From NCBI GenBank assembly GCA_905221605.1, contig CAJNDS010000840.1:25001-60939 (forward strand): a stretch of 35,939 nt of DNA, written 5' to 3'. A program made the position numbers and the translations under genes. Source of the DNA: Symbiodinium natans (taxonomy: Eukaryota; Sar; Dinophyceae; Suessiales; Symbiodiniaceae). Of this stretch, positions 19,574-28,387 are shown in pieces (the stretch's first letter is position 1; the number at the start of each line of letters is the position of its first letter). Under the pieces are notes generated by a model that was not told where the DNA came from, did not search any database, and saw only the letters and a list, made by a program, of their open reading frames with translations.

Positions 19574-20950
19574 GTGGGGCGCCCCAAACCTCACGAGCCG
19601 GAATACCTCAAGCCACCATCGTAAACTAAGTTGTTAAAGGTGCTTTCACGGAAGGTTTCGGAGTCTCAAGAGCATGCAACAATGGCTTCAGTCACGGAGC
19701 AAAACGTAAGGCATTCCTGACACGTTTCATGGGTGTCTGAGCTCACAGCTCAGAGCTCAGAAAGCGCCCAGAAATCTAAAGCCTGATTCATGCGCTAAGG
19801 CAAGACCGCATGCTGAGAGGCCTTCCCTGCTGGCGCTGCAGGTCTGCACAAAGAACGGTGGGGCACGCACCCCCCCGCCAAGTGCTGAAAGAGTCCCCCA
19901 GTGAGCGCATTAGCCCATCGCCCCACTGTCATATGCCTCAGCACCCCAGGCACGTTGGCACGTTGGCCTCAAGGGACCTCGGAAGGAGGGCGGGAGACTC
20001 CGGATGCGACGAATCCTAAACCGGCGATCTAGAAGTTCCTAGAAACACTATACCCAACCAACCCATGCACAATGTCCGCGTGCCAGAGCACAAGTGCCCC
20101 GTCTGCTCGTAGACATTGTCACCCGTCTGTCTCAGCCGGCACTCCCCCCCATGCAGCGCGCCCCGCACCCGGCCAACAGTGCGCGAGCTGCCTGCAACTC
20201 GTGGGTAGGGCAAAAGAACAATGAAGCTGACATGGAAGCAGATGAACATGTAGCAGGCGGGGCGCCCCAAACCTCACGAGCCGCAATACCTCAAGCCACC
20301 ATCGTAGGCGAAGTTCTTTGGGGGTGCTTTTCACGGAAGGTTTCGGAGTCTCAAGAGCATGCAACAATGGCTTCAGTCACGGAGCAAAACGTAAGGCATT
20401 CCTGACACGTTTCATGGGTGTCTGAGCTCACAGCTCAGAGCTCAGAAAGCGCCCAGAAATCTAAAGCCTGATTCATGCGCTAAGGCAAGACCGCATGCTG
20501 AGAGGCCTTCCCTGCTGGCGCTGCAGGTCTGCACAAAGAACGGTGGGGCACGCACCCCCCCGCCAAGTGCTGAAAGAATCCCCCAGTGAGCGCATTAGCC
20601 CATCGCCCCACTGTCATATGCCTCAGCACCCCAGGCACGTTGGCACGTTGGCCTCAAGGGACCTCGGAAGGAGGGCGGGAGACTCCGGATGCGCGACGAA
20701 TCCTAAACCAGTGATCTAGAAGTTCCTAGAAACACTATACCCAACCAACCCATGCACAATGTCCGCGTGCCAGAGCACAAGTGCCCCGTCTGCTCGTAGA
20801 CATTGTCACCCGTCTGTCTCAGCCGCACTCCCCCCCATGCAGCGCGCCCCGCACCCGGCCAACAGTGCGCGAGCTGCCTGCAACTCGTGGGTAGGGCAAA
20901 AGAACAATGAAGCTGACATGGAAGCAGCTGAACATGTAGCAGAAATGTGA

Positions 20951-21274
20951 CACAGGGCTGATGGGGTGCAGGGATGTAGGGGGATAAGCCCAAACCAGCT
21001 AGAAATCCTCAAGCCACCATCGCCATGCTCGGATTCTTGGCTAAGCTTCTTGACGGGACGTCTTGAAACCCCAGATCCCTAAACCCTAAACCCACACAAT
21101 TCCCGGAATTCCTAAACCCTAGGCCCCAAATTCCATGAACCCTATAAGTTGCCTACACCCTAAACCCCAAATTCCCTAAACCCCTAGCCCCCCCAAATTC
21201 CCCAAACCCCACACCCAAAACCCGAAACTAAACCCGCAACCCTATACCCGAACCAGTGCTCTCTGAGACCACAG
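20951..21274. repeat. Spacer with degenerate C-rich units
   Basis: Unique ~110 bases after the tandem block, then CCCTAAA- and CCCCAAATTCC-like units (21065-21250), then GTGCTCTCTGAGACCACAG, the acceptor proposed for the first exon of gene D. Confidence 0.55.
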
Positions 21275-23944
21275 GCCCTGGAGGTCGCTAAAGAGACGCA
21301 TGGAAAGCCTGGGAGAGGAAAGGCATGGGATGGTTTGGAGTTTAGGGTTTAGGGTTTAGGGTTTAGGGTTTAGGGTTTAGGGTTTAGGGTTTAGGGTTTA
21401 GGGTTTAGGGCTTAGGGCTTAGGGCTTAGGGCAAAGGGCTTAGGGTTTAGGGCGTGTTAAACGCGGCCCAAACTGTCCAAAGCGTCCAGAGCTTCAACGG
21501 GTTCAAAGGGTCAAAAAGGTTTAGCGTTTCGGGTCTAGGGGAGTTGTGAGGGTTGAGAGGGTTTAGAGAAGAGGTTTAGAGGGTTTAGGGGCTTGGGATA
21601 CTCAGGGCTTAGATATTAAGGCAACGTCCTTACTCTGATAACATAACCTAAGCCTTAGCTCTTCACAGCAACCGAGAAATGGAGACACGGAGACCCTAAA
21701 GCCCTGAACCCGCGAAGCCTCTCGACCCCAAACCCCAAACCCCAAACCCCAAACCCCAAACCCCAAACCCCAAACCCCAAACCCCAAACCCCAAACCCCA
21801 AACCCCAAACCCCAAACCCAAAAAACCTAAAAACCTAAACCCTCAACCCTAAACCCCAAACCCGAAAACCCTAACCCGAAAAACCCTAAACCCTGAACCC
21901 TAAACCCTAAACCCTGAACCCCTAAACCCCTAAACCCCTAAAACGCGGGGCCGGCAAGAAACGAGGTCGCTGAGGCCGCAAAGAGACCAGAACACATGGC
22001 GCCCTTCAGCCGCGGCCTTGTCAGGGATCTTTTCTGGGGGTTCAGGGTTTAGGGCTTAGGTTTTGGGGAGTTTAGGGTTTAGGGTTTAGGGTTTAGGGTT
22101 TGGGGTTTGGGGTTTGGGGTTTGGGGTTTGGGGTTTGGGGTTTAGGGTTTAGGGAGTTTCGGGTGTTTAGGATTGTAGGGCTCAGAACCCAACAGCAACA
22201 AGCCCTGAGCCTGCCCTATGAAGACCTGAAACCCTCAGCCCCAAGTTCCGAAAAACAAAGCCCCGTCTAAAACCCTATGCAGCCTTTAATGGCTCAGGAT
22301 TTAGGGTTTAGGGTTGTAGACCTAAGCCTGAAATCCAAAATGACCAAACATGTCTGGCAACCTATATGGGCTCTGTGTCCCCGAAGGTTTGGCATTCAGA
22401 AGGGCTTTGGGTGTATGGGGATCTACGGGGTCTACTGGGTCTATTGGATCTACGGGGTCTATGCGGTCTACGGGGTCTACGGGGTCTATGGGGTCTACGG
22501 GGTCTAGGGGGTCCACGGGGTCTATGGGGTCTATGGGGTCTATGGGGTCTATGGGGTCTATGGGGTCTCTGGCGGTGCGAGGGGTGTATGGGGGTTAAGG
22601 GGTTATGGGGGTTAAGGGGGTTAAGGGGGTTGAGGGGGTAAGGGGTTAAGGGGTTAAGCGGGTTATGGGGGGTTCAGGGGGTTAAGGGGGTCAGGGGGTT
22701 CAGGGGGTTAAGGGGGTTATGGGGTCTAAGGGGTTCCTCGTAGGGATGATAGTACCCCCCCAATAAAGGACTCTTAGTATAAGGGGGACCATCCCAAGAC
22801 TCAGGAATCATGGGCACTTAGGCCCTGGCGTCCGTGACTGCCGAGCGACGCCTGTGGCGGCTGCGATCCTTTGATGGGGTTTAGGGTAGGGTTTGGGGTT
22901 GGGGTTTAGGGGTTAGGGCTTGGGGTTTAGGGCTTAGGGCTTAGGGTTTAGGGTTTAACCGTAAACCCCAGACCCGCTATGAAAAACCTAACCCCTGGAA
23001 ACATTCAAAAAACGAACTAAAGCCCCCTGAAGACCCAAAACCCACGACCAACTCCCCTAAACCCCCCCTAAATCCCTAAACCCTAAACCCCAAACCCTAA
23101 ACCTCAACCCCAAACCCTAAATCCCTGAGCCCTAAACACCCGGGAAACATCCAAGCGTCAGCGGAGGCAGACAGCCCCAGAGAATCGTCAAAGGATATGC
23201 ACCTCGAACTTTTCGCGAGCCCTTTTTTGACCATGAGGGTTTAGGGTTTAGGGTTTAGGGTTTCGGGTTTCCTAACACCCTCAAGAAACGAGGTCCACGT
23301 GTGTATACCGAGCGGTTCTTAGCAGGCCAAAAAATGTGGCGGCGTAGGCCCCAAACCCCAAAAATGTCTGAAGTCTAGATCGAAATCACAAGCAATTGTA
23401 CGTAATTAGACTCTAAAAATTCTGTAAGAAGGGATCAAGACGTGGAGAAGTTAAAAACCCTAAAACCTATACCCCGAATTTTCAAAACCAAGCGCCCGCA
23501 CACTCATCGGGTGGGGGGTCTGGTCTCCACATTCTGAAAGCTCCCACTCTGGATGCGGACCCTTACGTTTCGGGTGCCCAAGAAGACACCTAAAGAGTGA
23601 CACACCCTAAACCCTACCTGAAACCCTACAGCCCAACCCTAAACCCCAAACCCGAAACCATAAACACGAAACCCAAAACCCTAAACCCTAAACCCTAAAA
23701 CCTCAACCCTAAACCTTAAACCCTAAACCCTAAACCCTAAACCCTAAACCCCACCCTGAACCCCAGCCCTACTGAGGGACTTTGAAAACACTCGGCCCCC
23801 GCCTTGCAGGCCCAGCGCTTTAAAGAAGATGTCCTGCACTCATGACAGGGCTCAATCCCTGAACCCCCCCCCTAAGCCCTGAACTCTAGGGTTTAGGGTT
23901 GAGGGTTTAGGGTTGCTTAGGGTTGAGGGTTGAGGGTTAAGGGT

Positions 23945-23983
<39 letters not shown>

Positions 23984-24863
23984 GGTTTAGGGTTTAGGGT
24001 TTAGGGTTTAGGGTTTAGGGCTTAGGACCCTAATCCCCAAACCTTGAACCCCTGTAAAAGCGCCAAGCCCTTTCGGGCATAGGGGGCCCTGAGACTTTAG
24101 GGCTTTGCGGCATTTAGGGGTTTAGGTGGGGGTTTAGGGTTTGGGATTTGGGGTTTGGGGTTTAAGGGTTTGGGGTTTGGGGTTTGGGGTTTGGGGTTTG
24201 GGGTTTACGGTTTAGGGTTTAGGCTTTAGGCTTTAGGCTTTAGGCTTCAGGCTTCAGGCTTCAGGCTTTAGGCTTTAGGCTTTAGGCTTTAGGCTTTAGG
24301 CTTTAGGCTCTAGGCTTTAGGCTTTAGGCTTTAGGCTTTAGGCTTTAGGCTTTAGGCTTTAGGCTTTAGGCTTTAGGCTTTAGGCTTTAGGCTTTAGGCT
24401 TTAGGCTTTAGGCTTTGGGGCGCTTTAGGGCTCTTGGGCCAAAATTGTCGGGGTTTAGGGTTGGGCTGTTACGTTTAGGCAGTCTGAGGAAAAACATGCC
24501 TCCCCTTCGACCTAAACCCGAAACCCCAAACCCCAAACCCCGCAAACCCATCCATCCCCAGACACGGTCCGGCGAGGACACGGCAAGCAGCATGGGACCC
24601 GCAATGGCCAAGAGGTTCAGGAGGCCTCTTACTTTGCAGATTGCGATAGGATTCTTTTGCAGGTAAACTACAAACGAAGCAGGAGTTGGGCGCTTATGTG
24701 GCAAACCCTCCACCCTAGAAGGCCTTCACCCGACCAATTCCCAACCCCGAAGCCCAGGCTGCTTTTTGGGTTGCAAAAACCTACCGTTTGTGAACCAGGC
24801 AGCCAACAAAGCGAGTCCCAGCGAATTTCTGACTGTCTTTGTCTCATTGAAGCAAAACACTAA
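21275..24863 (+). CDS. Gene D: multi-exon gene of unknown function, 5' end and several junctions unresolved
   Basis: Candidate exons: 21275-21332 (ALEVAKETHGKPGRGKAWD), 21669 to about 21700 (after TTAGCTCTTCACAG), 21959-22039 (ends TTCTGGGG|GTTCAGG), 22387-22410, 22822-22878, 23156-23238, 23541-23573, 23810-23830, 24562-24662 and 24753-24863. The last two are the firmest: 24562-24662 is open for 33 codons (includes VQEASYFADCDRILLQ), ends TTGCAG|GTAAAC, and joins in phase to 24753-24863, which follows CAATTCCCAACCCCGAAG and ends in TAA. Earlier junctions are not all in phase, and 23156-23238 is open in two plausible frames. Introns carry [23 protein letters not shown] and CCCTAAA arrays. No family recognised. 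Confidence 0.4.
21335..21435 (+). repeat. TTTAGGG to CTTAGGG array
   Basis: Begins next to the ATG|GTTTGG donor after 21332. About ten TTTAGGG units, then CTTAGGG units. Confidence 0.9.
21725..21945 (-). repeat. CCCCAAA array then CCCTAAA units
   Basis: About 13 CCCCAAA units (21728-21815), the complement of the TTTGGGG type, followed by looser CCCTAAA and CCCCTAAA units up to exon 21959-22039. Confidence 0.9.
22045..22160 (+). repeat. TTTAGGG to TTTGGGG array
   Basis: G-rich array just after exon 21959-22039, changing from TTTAGGG to TTTGGGG and back. Confidence 0.85.
22415..22735 (+). repeat. GGGGTCTAY nonamers and GGGGGTTAA-type units
   Basis: Nonamer GGGGTCTA(C/T) minisatellite (about 22423-22567) followed by GGGGGTTAA/GGGGTTCAG units. 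Starts at the GTGTATGGGG donor candidate after 22410. Open frames rich in Gly-Ser-Thr or Gly-Val-Tyr are by-products of the 9-base period. Confidence 0.9.
22880..23130. repeat. Head-to-head G-rich and C-rich arrays
   Basis: TTTAGGG/CTTAGGG units (22879-22955) switch almost directly into CCCTAAA-like units (22960-23130). The G-rich part starts at the GATGGG|GTTTAG donor of exon 22822-22878. Confidence 0.8.
23605..23760 (-). repeat. CCCTAAA array
   Basis: C-rich units leading toward CCGCCTTGCAG, the acceptor of the short exon 23810-23830. Confidence 0.8.
23889..24210 (+). repeat. TTGAGGG, TTTAGGG and TTTGGGG arrays
   Basis: TTGAGGG and TTTAGGG units at 23889-24025, a short unique gap, then TTTGGGG units at about 24127-24210. 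Confidence 0.85.
24228..24416 (+). repeat. TTTAGGC heptamer array, ~27 units
   Basis: Nearly perfect TTTAGGC (a few TTCAGGC and TCTAGGC) over 189 bases. The last G of the telomere heptamer is uniformly replaced by C, so the unit has lost its GGG run and most G-quadruplex potential. Confidence 0.95.
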
Positions 24864-25277
24864 ACCAAGAAAGAAGTGGCCAACTAGCCGAGCTACCAAC
24901 GTCCTCAGCCCCCCAGTCCAACGACAACAGTACTAAACACTGCGCAACAATACCTGTTCTTGACAATGCTAACGGCAGTTATAGTGCTGGTAGTATTACA
25001 ATATAAGGGTAGCAAGTTCCCTGTTCAAAGAAATTCTACAAGGAGACACCCAGAGAGACGAAGCCCATACCAAGCAATCCGTAACTCCTTCCAAACCCTG
25101 ACGCCAAAACTGGCCTAAACCCTGAATTGGACCCCAAAATCCTAACAGCAACCTAAACCCCAAACCCCAACCCCCAAACAACATGAAGCAATAAACCTCC
25201 CCCTCCCCCCCTCCCCCCTCCTCCCCTCCTCCCCTAAACCCTAAACCCTAAACCCTAAACCCGGTCCGGCCTCTGAG
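24864..25277. other. Intergenic spacer after gene D
   Basis: A-rich unique sequence (24864-25080), a short C-rich degenerate tract, then a CT-only tract (25199-25234: CCCTCCCCCC and similar) and a short CCCTAAA array ending near CCGGCCTCTGAG, the first acceptor of gene E. Confidence 0.5.
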
Positions 25278-26940
25278 GCGGGGGGAGTTGCGGCTACCCG
25301 GGGCGTCGTTGAAGAAGGATTGGAGGCTGAGGTTGGTGCCCACCTTGTTCGGGTTTGGGGGTTCAAGGTTTAGGGTTTACGGTTTAGGGTTTAGGGTTTA
25401 GGGTTTAGGGTTGAGGGTTGAGGGTTTAGGGTTTAGGGGGTTGAGGGTTTAGGGTTTAGGGTTTTGGGTTTAGGGTTGAGGGTTGAGGGTTGAGGGTTTC
25501 GGGTTTAGGGTTTAGGGTTTAAGATTGCGGGGATTGACTGTTGAGGCTCGCCACCCCCGGCAAGCCCCAAACCGGCTAGCATTCCTAGAAGCAACAAGCA
25601 AAAGCACACGACAGCAAGAGCGCAGGAAGTACAAGAGTGGACCCAAAGTTGAGGGCTCGGGGTTTACAACTTCGGAGGCTTTTTGGGCTCTTTTTGGAGA
25701 TCCACATCCCCCAAGGCCGCGCCCGAAACCCCTGAAGCAACGACACACTCGGGCACCGCACCACAGTCGTGCCAATCGCGCAGAGCGAAAGCACCTGTCT
25801 CAGGGGGCATGCGGCCACACCATTCAGATACCTAAACCCTAAACCCTAAACCCTAAACCCTAAACCCTAAACCCTAAACCCTAAACCCTAAACCCTAAAC
25901 CCTAAACCCTAAATAATAATAACAATAATAACAATAATAATAAGAAGAAGAAGAATCATAATCATAATCATAATAATAATAATAATAATAAGAGCCCTGA
26001 TCCTGAAGTGTCCTGATTTCCCGCAAGCCCCGTAAACTCTAGGCCATGTGGTTGAAGGGCTTCGGGGCCTACACTGGTGTTTGCATGTGATCCTAAACCC
26101 TAAACCCTAAACCCTAAACCCTAAACCCTAAACCCTAAACCCTAAACTCTAAACTTTAAACGCTAAACCAAAGCTTTGAGTTCATGGATAGCTTTAGGCG
26201 CCAGCGCTCAGTCTGGAAGTGGGTTTCGGGCCACTGCATGACATCATCAAGCCCTGAGCAGGAGGTCTCCCGACCCTGCCACGACATTCAAAGCACATTA
26301 TTGGGGCTCTAGGAATGGACTACTTTTGCCCGCGGCTTAGGATTTTGAGTGTTCGGACGTACTCGGCATCATGAACAGTAGGGTTTAGGGTTAAGGGCCC
26401 CCAAACCCCACACCACGAAACTTCCAACCGCGGACCACGGGTGCCTTGAGCACGCCAGAGATCGCCCCTCCGGTCCTTAGCAGCACCTGGCATAGTCCAG
26501 TGCTACGGCTACGAAGCGAAACTCCCAAAACCCGAAGCTCTGAACCAGGTCGATCCTCAACCCCAAGACCCTCTCAAACCCCTAAAATCTTTTAAAACAC
26601 CCCCCCACCCTAATCCCGCATCCAGAAACATGAGTATGGAGACTCATCATGCTCGTGCCCATCATACATTCCAACAAGAATGAGAGCAACAACAACAAAC
26701 CCAATATGAACAACAAGGAGCCCCGAAACCCTAAACCCTAAACCCTAACCCTAAACCCTAAACCCTAAACCCTAAATCCCCTAATCCCCTAATCCCCTAA
26801 AACCCTAAAACCCTAAACCCTAAACCTCAACCGCAAGCAATAACAGCAACCTTAAACCCACAAAGTGCCTCCACGGGATCTGACATCGAGCCCCCGGACC
26901 AGGCCACGAGCCCAATTCCCAGGATGGACCTCCAGGGAGG
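25278..26940 (+). CDS. Gene E: three candidate exons, incomplete, unknown function
   Basis: Candidate exons: 25278-25352 (plus-strand frame includes RGVVEEGLEAEVGAHLV), 25565-25765 (after CGCCACCCCCGGCAAG; open for 66 codons, includes QQERRKYKSGPKVEGSG and TTSEAFWALFGDPHPP), and 26866-26940 (includes STGSDIEPPDQATSPIPR; ends GGAGG|GTTTAG). Phases between them do not all agree, so exons are missing. The first island is equally open on the minus strand. The GT at 26941 opens the TTTAGGG array into which the LTR element is inserted, so the 3' part of this gene would lie beyond the window. Confidence 0.3.
25365..25525 (+). repeat. TTTAGGG/TTGAGGG array
   Basis: Mixed G-rich heptamers after candidate exon 25278-25352. 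Confidence 0.85.
25826..25992 (-). repeat. CCCTAAA array joined to a trinucleotide tract
   Basis: About 12 perfect CCCTAAA units (25829-25912) fused to AATAAC, AAT, AAG and AATCAT repeats (25913-25992). Confidence 0.9.
26092..26830 (-). repeat. Scattered CCCTAAA arrays with unique intronic sequence
   Basis: CCCTAAA units at 26094-26165 and 26725-26830. Between them is unique sequence with degenerate CCCAAAAC units and no exon I can support. Confidence 0.7.
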
Positions 26941-27038
26941 GTTTAGGGTTTAGGGTTTAGGGTTTAGGGTTTAGGGTTTGGGGTTCGGGGTTCAGGGTTG
27001 AGGGTGGAGGGTTGAGGGTTGAGGGTTAGGGTTTAGGG
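26941..27038 (+). repeat. TTTAGGG/TTGAGGG array at the left edge of the LTR element
   Basis: Five clean TTTAGGG units, then TTCGGGG, TTGAGGG and TTAGGG, ending in TTTAGGG immediately before the LTR. The array resumes on the far side at 35893. Confidence 0.95.
27034..27038. other. Candidate left target-site duplication TAGGG
   Basis: Same five bases as 35893-35897. Five bases is a usual length for LTR-element integration, but because the target is a TTTAGGG array the match could be coincidental. Confidence 0.45.
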
Positions 27039-27330
27039 TACGGGGGCAACCGAAGGGGAAAAGGGAAAGAAACCAACCCTTAACAGTTGCCTATATGGAT
27101 TTCCCAGATCGAACCAGTAAGAGAAGAATCCCACCCTAGAGGGAAAGGCTAAGGGAGAAGGGTCGGGACTACTACCTCCCACAAGACCCAACACCCAACA
27201 CACGGACACAACCTTTTCAACGAAAAGCGGACGGCTCTGGGCCATCTTGAGCCAAATAAGATTTCCGGGTTCATTGACCCATCCACCCTCAACACTAACT
27301 CCTTTCTACAATACCAATTGCAGCTCCGCA
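27039..27330 (-). repeat. 3' LTR (sense orientation), 292 bp
   Basis: Sense sequence starts TGCGGAGCTGCAATTGG and ends GGTTGCCCCCGTA. Adjoins the purine tract on its sense-upstream side. Nearly identical to 35600-35892. Confidence 0.95.
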
Positions 27331-27338
27331 CTCCCCCT
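27331..27338 (-). other. Polypurine tract AGGGGGAG
   Basis: On the sense strand ACAGGGGGAG lies directly before the TG of the 3' LTR, the usual place and composition for the plus-strand primer of an LTR element. Confidence 0.8.
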
Positions 27339-27700
27339 GTCCTAGGATTTCCTAGGACACCTTGGAGGTGCAGATGTTTTGGCCAAAAACTGCCATTAAA
27401 GCAGCAGCCAGCTGCTTGAAATGCACAATATGGTTTAACGTCATCCAGGACGGAATTATAGCACATTGGCTAACCCACTAACCACAGAGAATCTCTTTTC
27501 ACCATGATCCTCTCATCATTGAAGACTCCTTGGCCTTCTTCACCACAAACCGTGGTCTTCGCTACGCGAAAAGCTACTGACTTCTACTATCAGGGATTTC
27601 CATACCCTTAATAGTAACCACCACATTGTCAGCACATTGGCTGTTCCAGCGCACCTGTCTCCAGAAAGAGAAAAACCATCCCTTCATCCATACCATCCAA
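27339..27700 (-). other. 3' untranslated part of the element
   Basis: About 360 bases between the last ORF stop and the purine tract. Contains a near-palindrome CCTAGGAAATCCTAGG close to the purine tract. No ORF I would defend. Confidence 0.6.
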
Positions 27701-28387
27701 TCACTTCTTTTTCCGATTGTTGGCAATCTTGAGGTGAAGTTGCAGCAGAATATACTCCAGGTCCGAAACTGTAAGCACAGGATCCTGTACGCACCTTTGA
27801 ATTGAGGATACCAATCCTTCTCTCTTTGCGTCCTCAATCGCTTGGCAAGATTGACCCAGCTCTGCATTCACAGTGGTAGACACTGGTGCATCCGCATCAG
27901 ATGGACGATCCTTTTCCTCAGGACCTTGCACCATTACCACCTCTTCTTTTTTGGGACTCTGACTTTTCTCCTTCTTCTTTGTCTTTCCACCGACATTTGA
28001 CTTTGTGCGCTTCTTCGAGGATTTTTCCACTGCAGAAACCACCACATTGGATGTTGATCCACCCTTCTCAATGATCGTCGGCATCTTCTTCGGCTTTGGA
28101 ACCATGAGAGTGTAAGGATCTTCGATAGCTGCAGCTTTCCTCTTCTTTTTTACCTTTTTCTTCTCTTCTTCAACGGCAACCTCCGTCTCCGAAGTCTCAA
28201 CCACTTCTTTTTCGGCAGGAATATCCTTGCTGGACTCCCTTTCTAGGGACCTCTTTTTCCCTTTTTTGGGATCCTTTTCTTCTCCCAAATTGGCTCGCTC
28301 ATACCATATCCTCAGGTCATTGACCCATTCTTCCACCTCCGCGAGCGAAACCTCATACGACTTCACTACTTCGAGAAGTTCCAGCAC
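27701..28387 (-). CDS. Element ORF4: Lys/Glu-rich basic tail protein
   Basis: 228 codons, open from a GTG at 28387 in the -1 frame relative to ORF3, which stops at 28366. Its frame extends upstream across the overlap (NVVVLELLEVVKSYEV), so it is more likely the C-terminal continuation of ORF3 through a -1 shift near 28390-28400 than a separate protein. A short helical start (LAEVEEWVNDLRIWYE) is followed by long Lys/Glu-rich, probably disordered segments (EEEKKKVKKKRKAAA looks like a nuclear-localisation or RNA-binding patch), then a helical end (VSDLEYILLQLHLKIANNRKKK in outline). No known domain recognised. Confidence 0.75.
   Translation of the reverse strand: MLELLEVVKSYEVSLAEVEEWVNDLRIWYERANLGEEKDPKKGKKRSLERESSKDIPAEKEVVETSETEVAVEEEKKKVKKKRKAAAIEDPYTLMVPKPKKMPTIIEKGGSTSNVVVSAVEKSSKKRTKSNVGGKTKKKEKSQSPKKEEVVMVQGPEEKDRPSDADAPVSTTVNAELGQSCQAIEDAKREGLVSSIQRCVQDPVLTVSDLEYILLQLHLKIANNRKKK

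Larger units (their letters stand above)
18474..20942 (+). repeat. 683-bp tandem block, 3 full copies and a partial fourth
   Basis: An anchor (ATGCTGAGAGGCC) recurs at 18485, 19127, 19810 and 20495, giving periods of 642, 683 and 685; copy 1 is shorter by a ~44-base internal deletion. Copies are nearly identical. Copies 1 and 4 share GATGCGCGACG and AAACCAGTGATC where copies 2 and 3 share GATGCGACG and AAACCGGCGATC. The unit holds exon-like segments rather than telomere-like repeats. Confidence 0.95.

Noticed and set aside
18620-20660. Spliced-leader RNA genes in the tandem block (TTGGCCTCAAGGG resembles the leader 3' end)
   Set aside because: An extra base interrupts the match, the rest of the leader is absent, and no donor and intron of an SL RNA follow.
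22277-22641. Gly-Ser-Thr and Gly-Val-Tyr repeat ORFs
   Set aside because: Translations of the GGGGTCTAY minisatellite in three frames; not independent genes.
3584-26850. Serial end-to-end fusion of tiny telomere-capped linear DNAs
   Set aside because: The CCCTAAA-unique-TTTAGGG pattern invites this, but the unique pieces chain as exons in phase, which a random concatemer would not do. True head-to-head joins are few.
1-27038. Chromosome end or subtelomere inferred from TTTAGGG content
   Set aside because: Arrays are short, degenerate, in both orientations and spread among unique sequence with splice-like borders. A chromosome end should show one long array in one orientation.
27105-27125. 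tRNA B-box (GGTTCGATCTGG on the minus strand) in the LTR
   Set aside because: The flanking bases do not pair as a T-arm and the conserved last position is wrong.
27574-27867. 97-codon minus-strand ORF at the element's 3' end
   Set aside because: Mostly overlaps ORF4 in another frame, with no recognisable domain.
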